From: an uncultured Lachnospiraceae bacterium
Lineage (GTDB): Bacteria; Bacillota; Clostridia; Lachnospirales; Lachnospiraceae
Direction: 5' to 3'
Assembly: GCA_900539175.1 (NCBI GenBank)
Contig: UQAW01000013.1
Span: forward strand, 1 to 64,000
DNA: 64,000 nt
In this document: in pieces, positions 1 through 9,286 of the stretch
How positions within the stretch are numbered: position 1 is the first letter of the stretch
Layout of the letters: each line of letters opens with the position of its first letter
Translations under genes and position numbers: made by a program
Notes under the pieces: generated by a model
The model's database searches: none
What the model saw: only the letters and a program-made list of their open reading frames with translations
Told to the model about the DNA's origin: nothing

Positions 1-130
1 GATTGCTCCGCACTTTGTGCTCCCGCAATCGCCGCCAGTATTCGTAATCCGGGCTATTGCCCTCCTTACTCATACCGGCTTGTCCGTCCAATGTCCATGA
101 CTCGCTGCATGCAATCATGCGCTCCTCATG
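1..130. repeat. Dispersed structured repeat, copy A (cut by left edge)
   Basis: Non-coding sequence downstream of mreB. It matches the region at 26289-26410 over most of its length, including a GATTGC...GCAATC stem at 1-30 and the word ATTCG about 40 bases in. The inner stem is GCAC/GTGC here and GCAT/ATGC in the other copy, so pairing is kept while bases change. The copy probably continues left of the window. Function unknown. Confidence 0.6.
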
Positions 131-182
131 GCCGCTGTCCGGAACTTTCATAGTAAGTAGTACTGTACGATGTAATCGTGCA

Positions 183-1172
183 TTAATGAAACTTGTCCAT
201 AAGTTCTACATATTTTCCTGTACCAATTACCACTGCCATCTCCGGATTCTCCGCTGTTGCCGTGTTGATTCCCGTCTTTTCCTGAATCACTTCCTCCAGA
301 CCATCCAGAAGTGCACCGCCGCCTGTGAGAATAATTCCACGTTCAGACACATCGGCAGCCAGCTCCGGCGGCGTTTTTTCCAGCACATTATGCACGGATT
401 CCACAATCTGGCTTACTGTCTCCCGCAAAGCTTCGCAGATTTCTGCTGAAGTCAGCGTAACTGCTTTCGGCAGTCCGGTAACCACATTTCTTCCCTTTAT
501 CTCCATCGTCTTCTCTTCCAGACGCTTATAAGCTGTACCGATCCTCAGTTTCACAGCTTCTGCTGTTTGCTCACCGATGAACAATTTATGATTCTTCCGC
601 ACATAACGGATGATCGCTTCATTGAAATTATCACCTGCAACCCGGATAGAGGCAGATACAACTGTTCCTCCAAGGGAAATCACGGCAATATCCGTCGTTC
701 CGCCGCCGATATCCACAATCATATTCCCACAGGGCTTGGTAATATCCACTCCCGCTCCAATTGCAGCCGCAATTGGTTCCTCAATGATCGTAACATCCCT
801 TGCACCGGCCTGATAAGTAGCCTCTTCCACAGCCCTGCGTTCCACCTCAGTCACTCCGCTTGGTACACAGATGGAGATCCGCGGTTTTCGGAATGCTTTT
901 CTTCCCATCGCCTTTGAGATAAAATACCGCAGCATCTTCTCTGTAATCACATAATCGGAAATCACTCCCTGGCGAAGCGGCCGAATCGCCATAATATTCC
1001 CCGGTGTCCGTCCAATCATCTGCCTCGCTTCCTCACCAATTGCTCTTACTTTATCGGCATCTTTATCATAAGCAACTACGGACGGCTCTTTCAGCACAAT
1101 CCCCTTACCTTTTGCATACACCAGAATACTTGCCGTTCCCAGATCAATTCCAATATCCGTAACTGCAGCCAT
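183..1172 (-). CDS. mreB: Rod-shape-determining protein MreB (actin-like)
   Basis: Bacterial actin homologue that polymerises under the membrane and guides the elongation machinery for lateral wall synthesis. The 329 residues match the usual family length. The ATP-binding signatures are visible: phosphate-1 near the N-terminus (DIGIDLGTAS, residues 6-15), phosphate-2 (DIGGGTTDIAV, about 153) and the adenosine motif (LTGGGALLDGL, about 280). The start is an ATG with AAAGGGG six bases upstream. It stands alone behind its own promoter, away from mreC and mreD, so it could equally be an Mbl/MreBH paralogue; sequence reading alone does not separate these. Confidence 0.93.
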   Translation of the reverse strand: MAAVTDIGIDLGTASILVYAKGKGIVLKEPSVVAYDKDADKVRAIGEEARQMIGRTPGNIMAIRPLRQGVISDYVITEKMLRYFISKAMGRKAFRKPRISICVPSGVTEVERRAVEEATYQAGARDVTIIEEPIAAAIGAGVDITKPCGNMIVDIGGGTTDIAVISLGGTVVSASIRVAGDNFNEAIIRYVRKNHKLFIGEQTAEAVKLRIGTAYKRLEEKTMEIKGRNVVTGLPKAVTLTSAEICEALRETVSQIVESVHNVLEKTPPELAADVSERGIILTGGGALLDGLEEVIQEKTGINTATAENPEMAVVIGTGKYVELMDKFH

Positions 1173-1286
1173 AATAATCCCCTTTCATATCTCAGATATT
1201 CGAATGGTGATGTCTGCGACAGCAGACATGTCCGTTTACTTCCATGAACAATTTTACATGTCCTGAATAATTATCCTATCTCATCT

Positions 1287-1315
1287 ATTATAAACACAGT
1301 GGCTAAAAATGGAAA
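1287..1315 (-). promoter_or_regulatory. Predicted sigma-A promoter of mreB
   Basis: On the minus strand TTTCCA and TATAAT are separated by exactly 17 bases, giving a leader of about 110 nt before mreB. The leader contains a TGTCTG/CAGACA inverted repeat and the recurring word GCAGACATGTCCGTTTA (1222-1238). Confidence 0.55.
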
Positions 1316-1322
1316 GAAGTTT

Positions 1323-4157
1323 TTAGAGATATTTTTTGACATATTGTCCCGTATAAGATGCAGGATTCGACGCAATCTTCTCCGGAGTACCACAGGCAAT
1401 CACTGTTCCTCCCTTATCACCGCCTTCCGGACCGATATCAATGATATAGTCTGCTGTCTTAATCACATCCAGATTGTGCTCAATAACAATAACCGTGTTA
1501 CCGCCCTCTGCCAGACGCTTCAGAATCTCAATCAGCTTGTGTACATCCGCAAAGTGCAGACCTGTAGTCGGCTCATCCAGAATATAAATGGTTTTTCCCG
1601 TACTGCGTTTGCTCAGTTCCGTCGCCAGCTTAATACGCTGAGCCTCACCTCCCGACAAGGTTGTGGAAGGCTGACCCAGACGAACATAGGACAATCCTAC
1701 ATCATACAACGTTTCAATTTTCCTGCGGATGGAGGGCACATGTTCAAAAAAGGTCACCGCCTCTTCCACGGTCATATCCAGTACATCATAGATACTCTTT
1801 CCTTTGTATTTTACCTCCAGAGTCTCCCGATTATACCGTTTTCCCTGACATACCTCACAAGGCACATAAACGTCCGGCAGAAAATGCATCTCGATCTTCA
1901 AGATTCCATCACCGCTGCACGCCTCACACCGTCCTCCTTTTACATTAAAGCTGAAACGTCCTTTCTTATATCCTTTTGCTTTCGCATCTGCCGTGGAGGC
2001 AAACAAATCCCGGATCATATCAAATACTCCAGTATAGGTTGCCGGATTAGAACGCGGTGTTCTTCCAATCGGAGACTGGTCTATCGCAATCACCTTATCC
2101 AACTGCTCAATTCCTTCTATTTTCTTGTGTTTTCCCGGAATCACTCTGGCCCGGTTCAAATCACGTGCCAGACTCTTATACAAAATCTCATTTACCAGAG
2201 AACTTTTTCCGGAACCGGAAACCCCGGTCACACACGTCATCACGCCCAGCGGAAACTTCACATCTATGTTTTTCAGATTGTTTTCTTTTGCTCCCCGAAC
2301 CGTAAGCCAGCCGTTTGGCTTCTTGCGGCTCTCTGGTACCGGAATCTTCGTACGGCCACTCAAATATGCTCCCGTAACAGACTCTTTATTCTTCATAATA
2401 TCTTCTGCCGTACCAATCGCCACCAGCTTCCCACCGTGTTCTCCGGCACCCGGTCCGATATCCACAACACAATCAGCCGCCAGCATCGTATCCTCATCAT
2501 GCTCCACCACAATCAAAGTATTACCCAGATCCCGCAGATGCAGCAATGTTTTCAACAGTTTGTCATTATCCCTTTGATGAAGACCGATACTGGGCTCATC
2601 CAGAATATAAGCCACCCCTACAAGACCGGAACCAATCTGTGTCGCCAGGCGGATACGCTGTGCCTCCCCGCCTGACAGGGTTGCCGTTGCTCTTGCCAGC
2701 GTCAGATATTCCAGCCCCACATCCATCAGAAACTGTACACGTGCCCGGATTTCCTTCAGAATCTGCTTTCCGATCAAGGTCTGCTGCTCTGTCAGCTGTA
2801 ACTCCTGCAGGAACCTCGTCAGTTCATCAATCGCCATGGAGGTAACTTCAAAAATATTCTTATCTCCAACCGTAACTGCCAGTGAAGTAGCTTTCAATCG
2901 CTGACCATGACAGTCGGCGCAGGGAGTAATCCGCATAAAGGACTCATATTCCTGTTTTGAAGTTTCAGAACCGGTTTCCCGATAACGGCGCTCCACGTTC
3001 TTAATCAATCCTTCAAATGCCACGTCATAGACCCCTTCTCCGCGCTGCCCGCGATAATAAACCTTTACCTGCCTGCCGTTTGTTCCATAAATCAGAACAT
3101 CATGAATCTTCTTTGGATAATCCTGAAACGGCGTATCCAGAGAAAAATCATATGCTTCTGCCAGCGCATCCAGAATCGCTCTCGTATAACTGCTCTTGTC
3201 CGTGCAGGACTGCCATCCCATGACCACGATTGCTCCATCCGCAATACTTAAAGACGGGTCCGGAATCATCAATTCTTCTGCAAATTCCATCTTATAACCC
3301 AATCCGTAACAACTTGGACACGCACCGAATGGATTATTAAAGGAAAAGCTTCGCGGCTCAATCTCTTCCATACTGATTTCGCAGTCTGGGCAGGAAAAAC
3401 TCTGGCTGAAAGAGAGAATATTTCCATCCATCGTATCCACCATCAAGAGTCCATCTGACAAATCCAGTACGCTTTCTATGGAATCCGTCAGCCGTTTCTG
3501 AATCCCTTCCTTCACAACCAGACGATCTACCACGATCTCAATATTATGTTTTATATTCTTATCCAGCTTAATCTCTTCTGTCAGTTCGTAAAGACTCCCG
3601 TCAACCTGTACCCGCACATATCCGCTCTTCTTTGCGTGTTCCAACACCTTCTCATGACGTCCCTTCCTGCCGCGCACCACTGGTGCCAGCAGCTGGATTT
3701 TGGTGCGCTCAGGCAGTTCCATAATTTTGTCAACCATCTGATCCACTGACTGCCTGCTGATTTCTCTGCCGCATTTCGGACAATGGGGAATGCCGATACG
3801 GGCATACAGCAGACGAAAATAGTCATAAATCTCTGTAACCGTACCGACTGTTGATCTGGGATTGCGGTTTGTTGATTTCTGGTCGATGGATATTGCAGGG
3901 GGAAGCCCCTCGATACTTTCCACATTCGGTTTCTCCATCTGCCCGAGAAACTGCCTTGCATAAGAGGATAAGCTCTCCATATAGCGTCTCTGCCCCTCAG
4001 CATAGATGGTCTCAAAAGCCAGGGAACTTTTGCCGGAACCGCTCAGTCCCGTCAGCACTACCAACTCGTTCCGCGGAATATCTACATCCAGATTTTTCAA
4101 ATTGTTCTCCGCTGCGCCGCGTATTCTGATAAATTCTTTTTTCTGTCTTACTGCCAT
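1323..4157 (-). CDS. uvrA: Excinuclease ABC subunit A (UvrA)
   Basis: Damage-recognition ATPase of nucleotide excision repair; as a dimer it loads UvrB at lesions. At 944 residues it is full length. It has two ABC ATPase modules: Walker A GLSGSGKSS at 37-45 and a second GVSGSGKSS in the C-terminal half. Each has an LSGGEAQRI signature followed by an ILDEP Walker B. Paired CxxC zinc-binding motifs are visible (CPDC, CPSC, CADC, CEAC, CEVC). The ATG start follows AAAGGAG by about ten bases. It sits between hemW and mreB with a 95-base upstream gap; no uvrB is in the window. Confidence 0.97.
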   Translation of the reverse strand: MAVRQKKEFIRIRGAAENNLKNLDVDIPRNELVVLTGLSGSGKSSLAFETIYAEGQRRYMESLSSYARQFLGQMEKPNVESIEGLPPAISIDQKSTNRNPRSTVGTVTEIYDYFRLLYARIGIPHCPKCGREISRQSVDQMVDKIMELPERTKIQLLAPVVRGRKGRHEKVLEHAKKSGYVRVQVDGSLYELTEEIKLDKNIKHNIEIVVDRLVVKEGIQKRLTDSIESVLDLSDGLLMVDTMDGNILSFSQSFSCPDCEISMEEIEPRSFSFNNPFGACPSCYGLGYKMEFAEELMIPDPSLSIADGAIVVMGWQSCTDKSSYTRAILDALAEAYDFSLDTPFQDYPKKIHDVLIYGTNGRQVKVYYRGQRGEGVYDVAFEGLIKNVERRYRETGSETSKQEYESFMRITPCADCHGQRLKATSLAVTVGDKNIFEVTSMAIDELTRFLQELQLTEQQTLIGKQILKEIRARVQFLMDVGLEYLTLARATATLSGGEAQRIRLATQIGSGLVGVAYILDEPSIGLHQRDNDKLLKTLLHLRDLGNTLIVVEHDEDTMLAADCVVDIGPGAGEHGGKLVAIGTAEDIMKNKESVTGAYLSGRTKIPVPESRKKPNGWLTVRGAKENNLKNIDVKFPLGVMTCVTGVSGSGKSSLVNEILYKSLARDLNRARVIPGKHKKIEGIEQLDKVIAIDQSPIGRTPRSNPATYTGVFDMIRDLFASTADAKAKGYKKGRFSFNVKGGRCEACSGDGILKIEMHFLPDVYVPCEVCQGKRYNRETLEVKYKGKSIYDVLDMTVEEAVTFFEHVPSIRRKIETLYDVGLSYVRLGQPSTTLSGGEAQRIKLATELSKRSTGKTIYILDEPTTGLHFADVHKLIEILKRLAEGGNTVIVIEHNLDVIKTADYIIDIGPEGGDKGGTVIACGTPEKIASNPASYTGQYVKKYL

Positions 4158-4252
4158 GTATAAAATCTCCTTTGTCTATTGCCACACTTCATAGTAACAT
4201 TTTATCACATTTTCACGGCCTTAGCAAACATTTGTTCTTTTTATTCCAATCT

Positions 4253-5368
4253 TCATAAGAGAAAATCAGCAAAAATTGTATTGCTGACCGAGATTCCCCG
4301 CCGTGTACAGGCGATAAATCCGTCCTCCCTTTTCAGCAGCCCCATGCTGCAATACTTTTCTATAACATCTCCATAGACTTCTTCTACCTTTTTCCCAAAA
4401 GAATCATAAAATATATGCTCTGAAATCCCCTCACACATCCGAAGCCCCAGAATCATAAATTCCTCCATCTGTTCCTGCAGCGACAGCTTCTGAATCTCTC
4501 TGTGTATCAGCGAAGGTGTCCCGCTATTTTTCAGATATTGTTCCATATCCGAGGTATTGGAATAGCGGCACTCATCCACCAAAGATGCCGCACCTAATCC
4601 AATTCCCAGATAAGGTGCTCTTTTCCAGTATCCCACATTATGCCTGCAGGCATACCCTTTCTTTGCATAATTTGAAATCTCGTACTGATCATAAGCATAT
4701 GCCTTCAGAATCTCATGGGTTTTCTCATACATCAGACGTTCCGTCTCCTCATCCGGCAGATCCAACGTATCCATATTCTCAAAAAAAGGGGTTCCTTCCT
4801 CCAGAATCAAACTGTACGCAGAAATATGCTCCGGACCAAGTTCTGCCACCCGCTTTAAGTTGTCCTCCCAGTCAACAAAACTCTGACCGGGCAGGCCCGA
4901 CATCAGATCCACATTAATGTTGGAAAACCCCGCCTTTCTCGCCAATCTATAGCTCTCCAGAAATTCTTCCGCCGTATGAATCCTTCCCAGACGCCGCAAT
5001 TCTATATCATTCATCGACTGACATCCGAAACTGATGCGGTTAAAACCTGCCTTCCGATACAGCAATAATTTTTCTTCCGTCACTGTTCCCGGATTCGCTT
5101 CCAGCGAAATTTCTGCATTTTCACACAATGTAAACCTGCTCTTTATCTGATTCAGAATCCGTGTCAGTTCTTCCGCCGGCAGCGCAGACGGCGTACCCCC
5201 GCCGAAAAAGACAGAGACAACCTGTTCCCCGGAATTTTCAACGGCCGCGATTTCTTTTCGTACCGCCTCTGCATAAGATTTTTTCGTTTTCTCATCAGCC
5301 GGTCCCGACAGAAAGTCACAGTATGCACATTTTCTGATACAAAATGGAATATGTACATAAATTTCCAA
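4253..5368 (-). CDS. hemW: Radical SAM haem chaperone HemW
   Basis: HemN-like radical SAM protein, proposed to act as a haem chaperone. The cluster motif CIRKCAYCDF (C-x3-C-x2-C-D-F) lies near the N-terminus and identifies HemW rather than coproporphyrinogen oxidase. A glycine-rich SAM segment (FFGGGTPS) follows. I place the start at the TTG at 5368 (371 aa, then E-I-Y-V-H-I-P-F-C). It has AAAGGAGG about ten bases upstream and lies after a terminator hairpin; the longer frame back to 5452 would run through that terminator and into lepA. Same strand as lepA, 80 bases downstream. Confidence 0.9.
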   Translation of the reverse strand: MEIYVHIPFCIRKCAYCDFLSGPADEKTKKSYAEAVRKEIAAVENSGEQVVSVFFGGGTPSALPAEELTRILNQIKSRFTLCENAEISLEANPGTVTEEKLLLYRKAGFNRISFGCQSMNDIELRRLGRIHTAEEFLESYRLARKAGFSNINVDLMSGLPGQSFVDWEDNLKRVAELGPEHISAYSLILEEGTPFFENMDTLDLPDEETERLMYEKTHEILKAYAYDQYEISNYAKKGYACRHNVGYWKRAPYLGIGLGAASLVDECRYSNTSDMEQYLKNSGTPSLIHREIQKLSLQEQMEEFMILGLRMCEGISEHIFYDSFGKKVEEVYGDVIEKYCSMGLLKREDGFIACTRRGISVSNTIFADFLL

Positions 5369-5388
5369 ACCAAGATCTCCTCCTTTAC

Positions 5389-5421
5389 AAAAAAGCCATT
5401 CCACTGTTTCGGAACGGCTTT
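5389..5421 (-). terminator. Intrinsic terminator between lepA and hemW
   Basis: On the minus strand an 11-bp stem (AAAGCCGTTCC with GGAATGGCTTT) is followed by a T run. It lies directly upstream of the hemW ribosome site, so it should attenuate lepA read-through. Confidence 0.7.
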
Positions 5422-5448
5422 CCTTTCTAACACCTGTCATCACATCAG

Positions 5449-7263
5449 TCAATTCTCATCTAATTTCAAAACGCTCATAAAGGCTTTCTGCGGGATTTCC
5501 ACATTTCCTATCTGACGCATCCGCTTCTTACCTTCCTTCTGCTTCTCAAGCAGCTTTTTCTTTCTTGTAATATCACCGCCGTAACATTTTGCCAATACAT
5601 CTTTACGCATGGCTCTTACAGTCTCTCTGGCAATGATTTTGGAACCAACGGCCGCCTGGATCGGAACTTCGAAAAGCTGTCTCGGAATCTCTTCCTTGAG
5701 TTTCTCGCACATCTTTCTTCCTCGTTCGTAAGCCGAACCCGAGAATACGATGAAGGAAAGCGCATCCACTTCCTCTTTATTTACAAGGATATCCAGCTTC
5801 ACCAGCTCACTTCTCTCATATCCCAGAAGTTCATAATCAAAAGACGCATATCCTCTGGACCTTGATTTCAGCGCGTCGAAGAAATCATAAATAATTTCGT
5901 TCAGAGGCAAATGATAATGCAGCATAGCTCTGGTTGTTTCCATGTATTCCATCCCCTGATACTGTCCCCGTCTCTGTTGGCAAAGTTCCATAATCGGTCC
6001 GATAAACTCAGTCGTCACCATGATCTCAGCCTTTACAACCGGCTCTTCCATATAATCGATCTCAGAGGGATCGGGAAGGTTGGACGGATTGGTCAGTTCT
6101 ATACACGTGCCATCGGTTTTATGCACCTTATAAATAACGCTGGGTGCGGTGGTAACCAGATCCAGATTGTATTCCCGCTCCAGACGTTCCTGAATAATCT
6201 CCAGATGCAAAAGCCCCAGAAAACCGCACCGGAAACCAAATCCCAGTGCCGCAGATGTCTCCGGCTCATAGAAAAGGGAAGCATCGTTTAGCTGTAATTT
6301 CTCCAATGCCTCTCTCAAATCCTGATAATGTGCTCCATCTGCCGGATACATTCCGCAATATACCATCGGATTTACCTTCTTATATCCCGGAAGGGGCTCT
6401 GCACAGGGACGGTCTGCATCTGTGATGGTATCGCCGACCCGGGTATCCCGCACGTTTTTAATACTGGCTGTGATATAACCAACCATCCCGGCGCTCAACT
6501 CCTCACAGGGAATAAACTGACCTGCACCAAAGTATCCGACCTCCACAACCTCCTCCACTGCTCCGGTTGCCATCATCCGAATTCTGGTTCCCCTCTTCAC
6601 CGTACCTTCCATCACTCTGCAGGATACGATTACCCCACGGTAGGCATCATAGACAGAATCAAAGATCAATGCCTGCAGCGGATTTTCCGGATCTCCTGTC
6701 GGAGCCGGAACTTTATTCACGATTTCTTCCAGTACATCCTCCACATTTAACCCTGTTTTAGCCGAAACCTGGGGACATCCCTGAGCTTCAATTCCGATTA
6801 CGTCCTCTATCTCCGCCATAACCCGCTCCGGTTCTGCACTTGGAAGGTCAATCTTATTGATTACAGGAAACACATCCAGATCATGATCCAATGCCAGATA
6901 GACATTGGCAAGCGTCTGAGCTTCAATTCCCTGAGATGCATCCACAACCAGAATCGCACCGTCACAGGCTGCCAGACTTCGGGAAACCTCATAATTAAAG
7001 TCCACATGCCCCGGGGTATCAATCATATTCAGAATGTACTCTTCCCCGTCAGCGGCCTTGTAGACAGTTCTTACTGCCTGGGCTTTGATGGTAATTCCCC
7101 GTTCCCGCTCAAGGTCCATGTTGTCCAGAACCTGATCCTGCATCTCACGTTCCGTAAGCAGTCCTGTCTTCTCAATAATCCGGTCTGCAAGCGTGGATTT
7201 CCCATGGTCAATATGTGCAATAATACAAAAATTACGTATCTTACTCTGATCTACTGCTGCCAA
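5449..7263 (-). CDS. lepA: Elongation factor 4 (LepA), ribosome-bound GTPase
   Basis: Translational GTPase that back-translocates stalled ribosomes. GTPase motifs are in order: G1 AHIDHGKST, G3 DTPGHVDF, G4 NKIDLP, G5 SAKT. A long elongation-factor body and the LepA-type lysine-rich C-terminal tail follow. The start is taken as TTG at 7263 (604 aa), because AGGAGG lies seven bases upstream and the protein then begins A-A-V-D-Q-S-K-I-R-N-F as in the family. The 13 extra residues of the longer frame overlap the leader. A recurring word ACATGTCCGTTTA (7280-7292) lies just before the ribosome site. Confidence 0.96.
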   Translation of the reverse strand: MAAVDQSKIRNFCIIAHIDHGKSTLADRIIEKTGLLTEREMQDQVLDNMDLERERGITIKAQAVRTVYKAADGEEYILNMIDTPGHVDFNYEVSRSLAACDGAILVVDASQGIEAQTLANVYLALDHDLDVFPVINKIDLPSAEPERVMAEIEDVIGIEAQGCPQVSAKTGLNVEDVLEEIVNKVPAPTGDPENPLQALIFDSVYDAYRGVIVSCRVMEGTVKRGTRIRMMATGAVEEVVEVGYFGAGQFIPCEELSAGMVGYITASIKNVRDTRVGDTITDADRPCAEPLPGYKKVNPMVYCGMYPADGAHYQDLREALEKLQLNDASLFYEPETSAALGFGFRCGFLGLLHLEIIQERLEREYNLDLVTTAPSVIYKVHKTDGTCIELTNPSNLPDPSEIDYMEEPVVKAEIMVTTEFIGPIMELCQQRRGQYQGMEYMETTRAMLHYHLPLNEIIYDFFDALKSRSRGYASFDYELLGYERSELVKLDILVNKEEVDALSFIVFSGSAYERGRKMCEKLKEEIPRQLFEVPIQAAVGSKIIARETVRAMRKDVLAKCYGGDITRKKKLLEKQKEGKKRMRQIGNVEIPQKAFMSVLKLDEN

Positions 7264-7372
7264 AATAATTCCTCCTGTTACATGTCCGTTTACAAAGGTC
7301 ATTGTAACATAAGAAGGTAGGATTTGTCATTCCTTTCTTTTGTTAGACGGTTATGAAACTCTTCGAGAGTTT

Positions 7373-8668
7373 TCAACCGGCAGTTTTATTGGTCCCTTGA
7401 AGAACTGCATTTAATATTTTTGCAAAAGGCTCCATGGCATTTTTAATTTCTTCTACCGTATTCGTTTGAGCACCCACTTCCAGCAGGAGTGATTTGGGGC
7501 GGACGTGGAGATTGTAACGGTAGCCTTTCAGATAAATACACCTGGTGAAATCAGGATAGCATTGCTTTGCGAGATATTCAAGCTGAAAAGAAAATGCCAG
7601 ATTGTCTTCAATGTAAGGGTTGGGAAGATAATCAATAGCCCCGTTTCTTCTTGTCCTGCTCAGCCCGTTGAAAAACATAATTTTGGCAGTAGGTTTTCCA
7701 TCAATTTCGGTCACCAGATGTTTGGACTCATCTACTCCGTCCCGATGGAGATCAATTACTACTTCTATAGATGGGTTTTCATTCAAAACCTGTTGTATAA
7801 CAGGCTCTGCGTAATTATAAGCCTTGCTGCGCTCCAACTGACCGTCTACCAAATCGAACGTATCGGTCAGATGTATGACATTATATCCATAAGTATCCTG
7901 TAATATCTGAGTCAGATAATTCCCCACACCGATTACCGTTGTATCCGTATCACCCTCCACAGAATCAGCAAATTCCTCCTGTGAATGGGTATGGTAAATT
8001 AATATTTGAGGGCTGGATGGGGCTGTCGTAATCCTCATATCTCTGTTCCACAATTCATTCAGATTAATCTGTGACTCCTCTGCTGTCGTGTTGCTGTCTA
8101 CCACAAAAAAATTGTTTACCAGATAATCAAAATTTTGCAGCTGATCCAGTGCAATCGGATTCACAATCTGAACGGCACCTGTCTGTTGAATTCTGGAAGC
8201 AGTTTCAGCTTCTTCCCTTATCTTTTCTTCCTCTTCCTGCTTTTTTTGCTCTTCCTGTTGAAGTTGTTCCGCTTTCTGTTGGTTTTCCTCAGTCATCTTC
8301 GCCTGAATCATCCGTTCATTTTCCTCCAGAATCGCAGCTTCTGTGGAATCATCTTCCAGAATCTCTGGTATTTTTTCCTTCTTTGGTTCTGATCCTCCTA
8401 TTCCTGGAATCTGCTTCCTCGCCTGTTGGATTACCCTGTCAAAAAAATCTCCGCTTCCGGGATTTTTCTCATCATAATAAATCTGGGGCAGATATGTCCG
8501 AAGAGCGCATTCCGCTGCCTGTCCATAAGCAGCTTCCAAAATCTCCTTCCCCCTTTCAAAACCATTGGCTGTCACAACTCGATAGCTTCTGCCCAGCATC
8601 AGAACCGCAAGAATTCCAAGTCCAATCATCACAAGCGTCCCAAAACTTTTTTCAAATCTGTTGTCCAA
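7373..8668 (-). CDS. spoIIP: Stage II sporulation protein P (SpoIIP)
   Basis: Peptidoglycan amidase/endopeptidase needed with SpoIID and SpoIIM for membrane migration during engulfment. There is one N-terminal membrane segment (about residues 11-27 of the longer frame), then a Gln/Glu-rich linker (about 110-165), then the SpoIIP catalytic region with YHTHSQE, DLHRDG and a C-terminal LLLEVGAQTN segment. I start at TTG 8668 (431 aa): AGGAGG lies seven bases upstream. The neighbour rpsT is separated by two terminators, so spoIIP is probably transcribed alone. Confidence 0.94.
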   Translation of the reverse strand: MDNRFEKSFGTLVMIGLGILAVLMLGRSYRVVTANGFERGKEILEAAYGQAAECALRTYLPQIYYDEKNPGSGDFFDRVIQQARKQIPGIGGSEPKKEKIPEILEDDSTEAAILEENERMIQAKMTEENQQKAEQLQQEEQKKQEEEEKIREEAETASRIQQTGAVQIVNPIALDQLQNFDYLVNNFFVVDSNTTAEESQINLNELWNRDMRITTAPSSPQILIYHTHSQEEFADSVEGDTDTTVIGVGNYLTQILQDTYGYNVIHLTDTFDLVDGQLERSKAYNYAEPVIQQVLNENPSIEVVIDLHRDGVDESKHLVTEIDGKPTAKIMFFNGLSRTRRNGAIDYLPNPYIEDNLAFSFQLEYLAKQCYPDFTRCIYLKGYRYNLHVRPKSLLLEVGAQTNTVEEIKNAMEPFAKILNAVLQGTNKTAG

Positions 8669-8703
8669 CCGCTCACCTCCTGTAACTATCATATGCAGCG
8701 CAC

Positions 8704-8736
8704 AAAAAAAATGGACATAAAATGTCCATTTTTTCT
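8704..8736. terminator. Bidirectional hairpin upstream of spoIIP
   Basis: AAAAAATGGACA and TGTCCATTTTTT form a perfect 12-bp stem with a TAAAA loop, with A and T tracts on both sides. Works as a terminator on either strand. Confidence 0.6.
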
Positions 8737-8773
8737 AATAAAAGGATTCAGCCGGCGGTTCCTTTGCCAAAAC

Positions 8774-8812
8774 AAAAAAACTCCTCACTCACATGACGGT
8801 ATGAATGAGGGG
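8774..8812 (-). terminator. Intrinsic terminator of rpsT
   Basis: On the minus strand a CCCCTCATTCA / TGAGTGAGGAG stem is followed by seven Ts, 18 bases after the rpsT stop. Confidence 0.85.
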
Positions 8813-8829
8813 TTCTGTTTATCTGAAAT

Positions 8830-9093
8830 TTATGCGATTGAGTTTACAGCTTTGCTCAAACGTGCAACTTTTCTGGATGCGTTATTCTTATGATAAACGC
8901 CCTTAGAAGCTGCTTTATCAATAGTAGAGATTGCAGCTGTCAACGCACTCTGAGCAGCAGCCTTATCTCCTGCAGCAACTGCTGCGTCAACTTTCTTCAT
9001 AGCAGTCTTTACAGCAGATCTGATAGACTTATTTCTCTCTGTTTTTGTTCTTGTTACCAGAATTCTCTTCTTTGCAGATTTAATGTTAGCCAA
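8830..9093 (-). CDS. rpsT: 30S ribosomal protein S20
   Basis: Small-subunit protein that binds 16S rRNA early in 30S assembly. 87 residues, rich in Lys and Ala, beginning A-N-I-K-S-A-K-K-R-I after the start, as S20 does. The start is TTG at 9093, with AGGAGG eight bases upstream. Monocistronic: strong promoter upstream, strong terminator downstream. The roughly 90-nt leader can form a CGCTGA/TCAGCG hairpin, which could be an autoregulatory site; that part is inference. Confidence 0.96.
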   Translation of the reverse strand: MANIKSAKKRILVTRTKTERNKSIRSAVKTAMKKVDAAVAAGDKAAAQSALTAAISTIDKAASKGVYHKNNASRKVARLSKAVNSIA

Positions 9094-9186
9094 ACTGTAC
9101 ACCTCCTGTATACTGAAATCATTATTTTTTCTTTTCTAGTTCTCCGCTGAAGCTGACACGGTTACCTCAGCGCCACATGCTTTTCT

Positions 9187-9215
9187 ATTTTATTCCTTTT
9201 GTCTTACTTTGTCAA
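9187..9215 (-). promoter_or_regulatory. rpsT promoter (consensus sigma-A)
   Basis: TTGACA, 17 bases, TAAAAT on the minus strand, about 90 bases before the rpsT start. Confidence 0.8.
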
Positions 9216-9286
9216 TACATATTTCCAGAAAAAATCGTAAAAACTACCTATAGAAATCGACAAAACGAATCGAGGAGCGTAACGTA

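Noticed and set aside
1299..2675. 458-codon plus-strand frame opposite uvrA
   Set aside because: Shadow of uvrA; no ribosome site, Cys/His/Arg-rich composition of an antisense frame, no domain.
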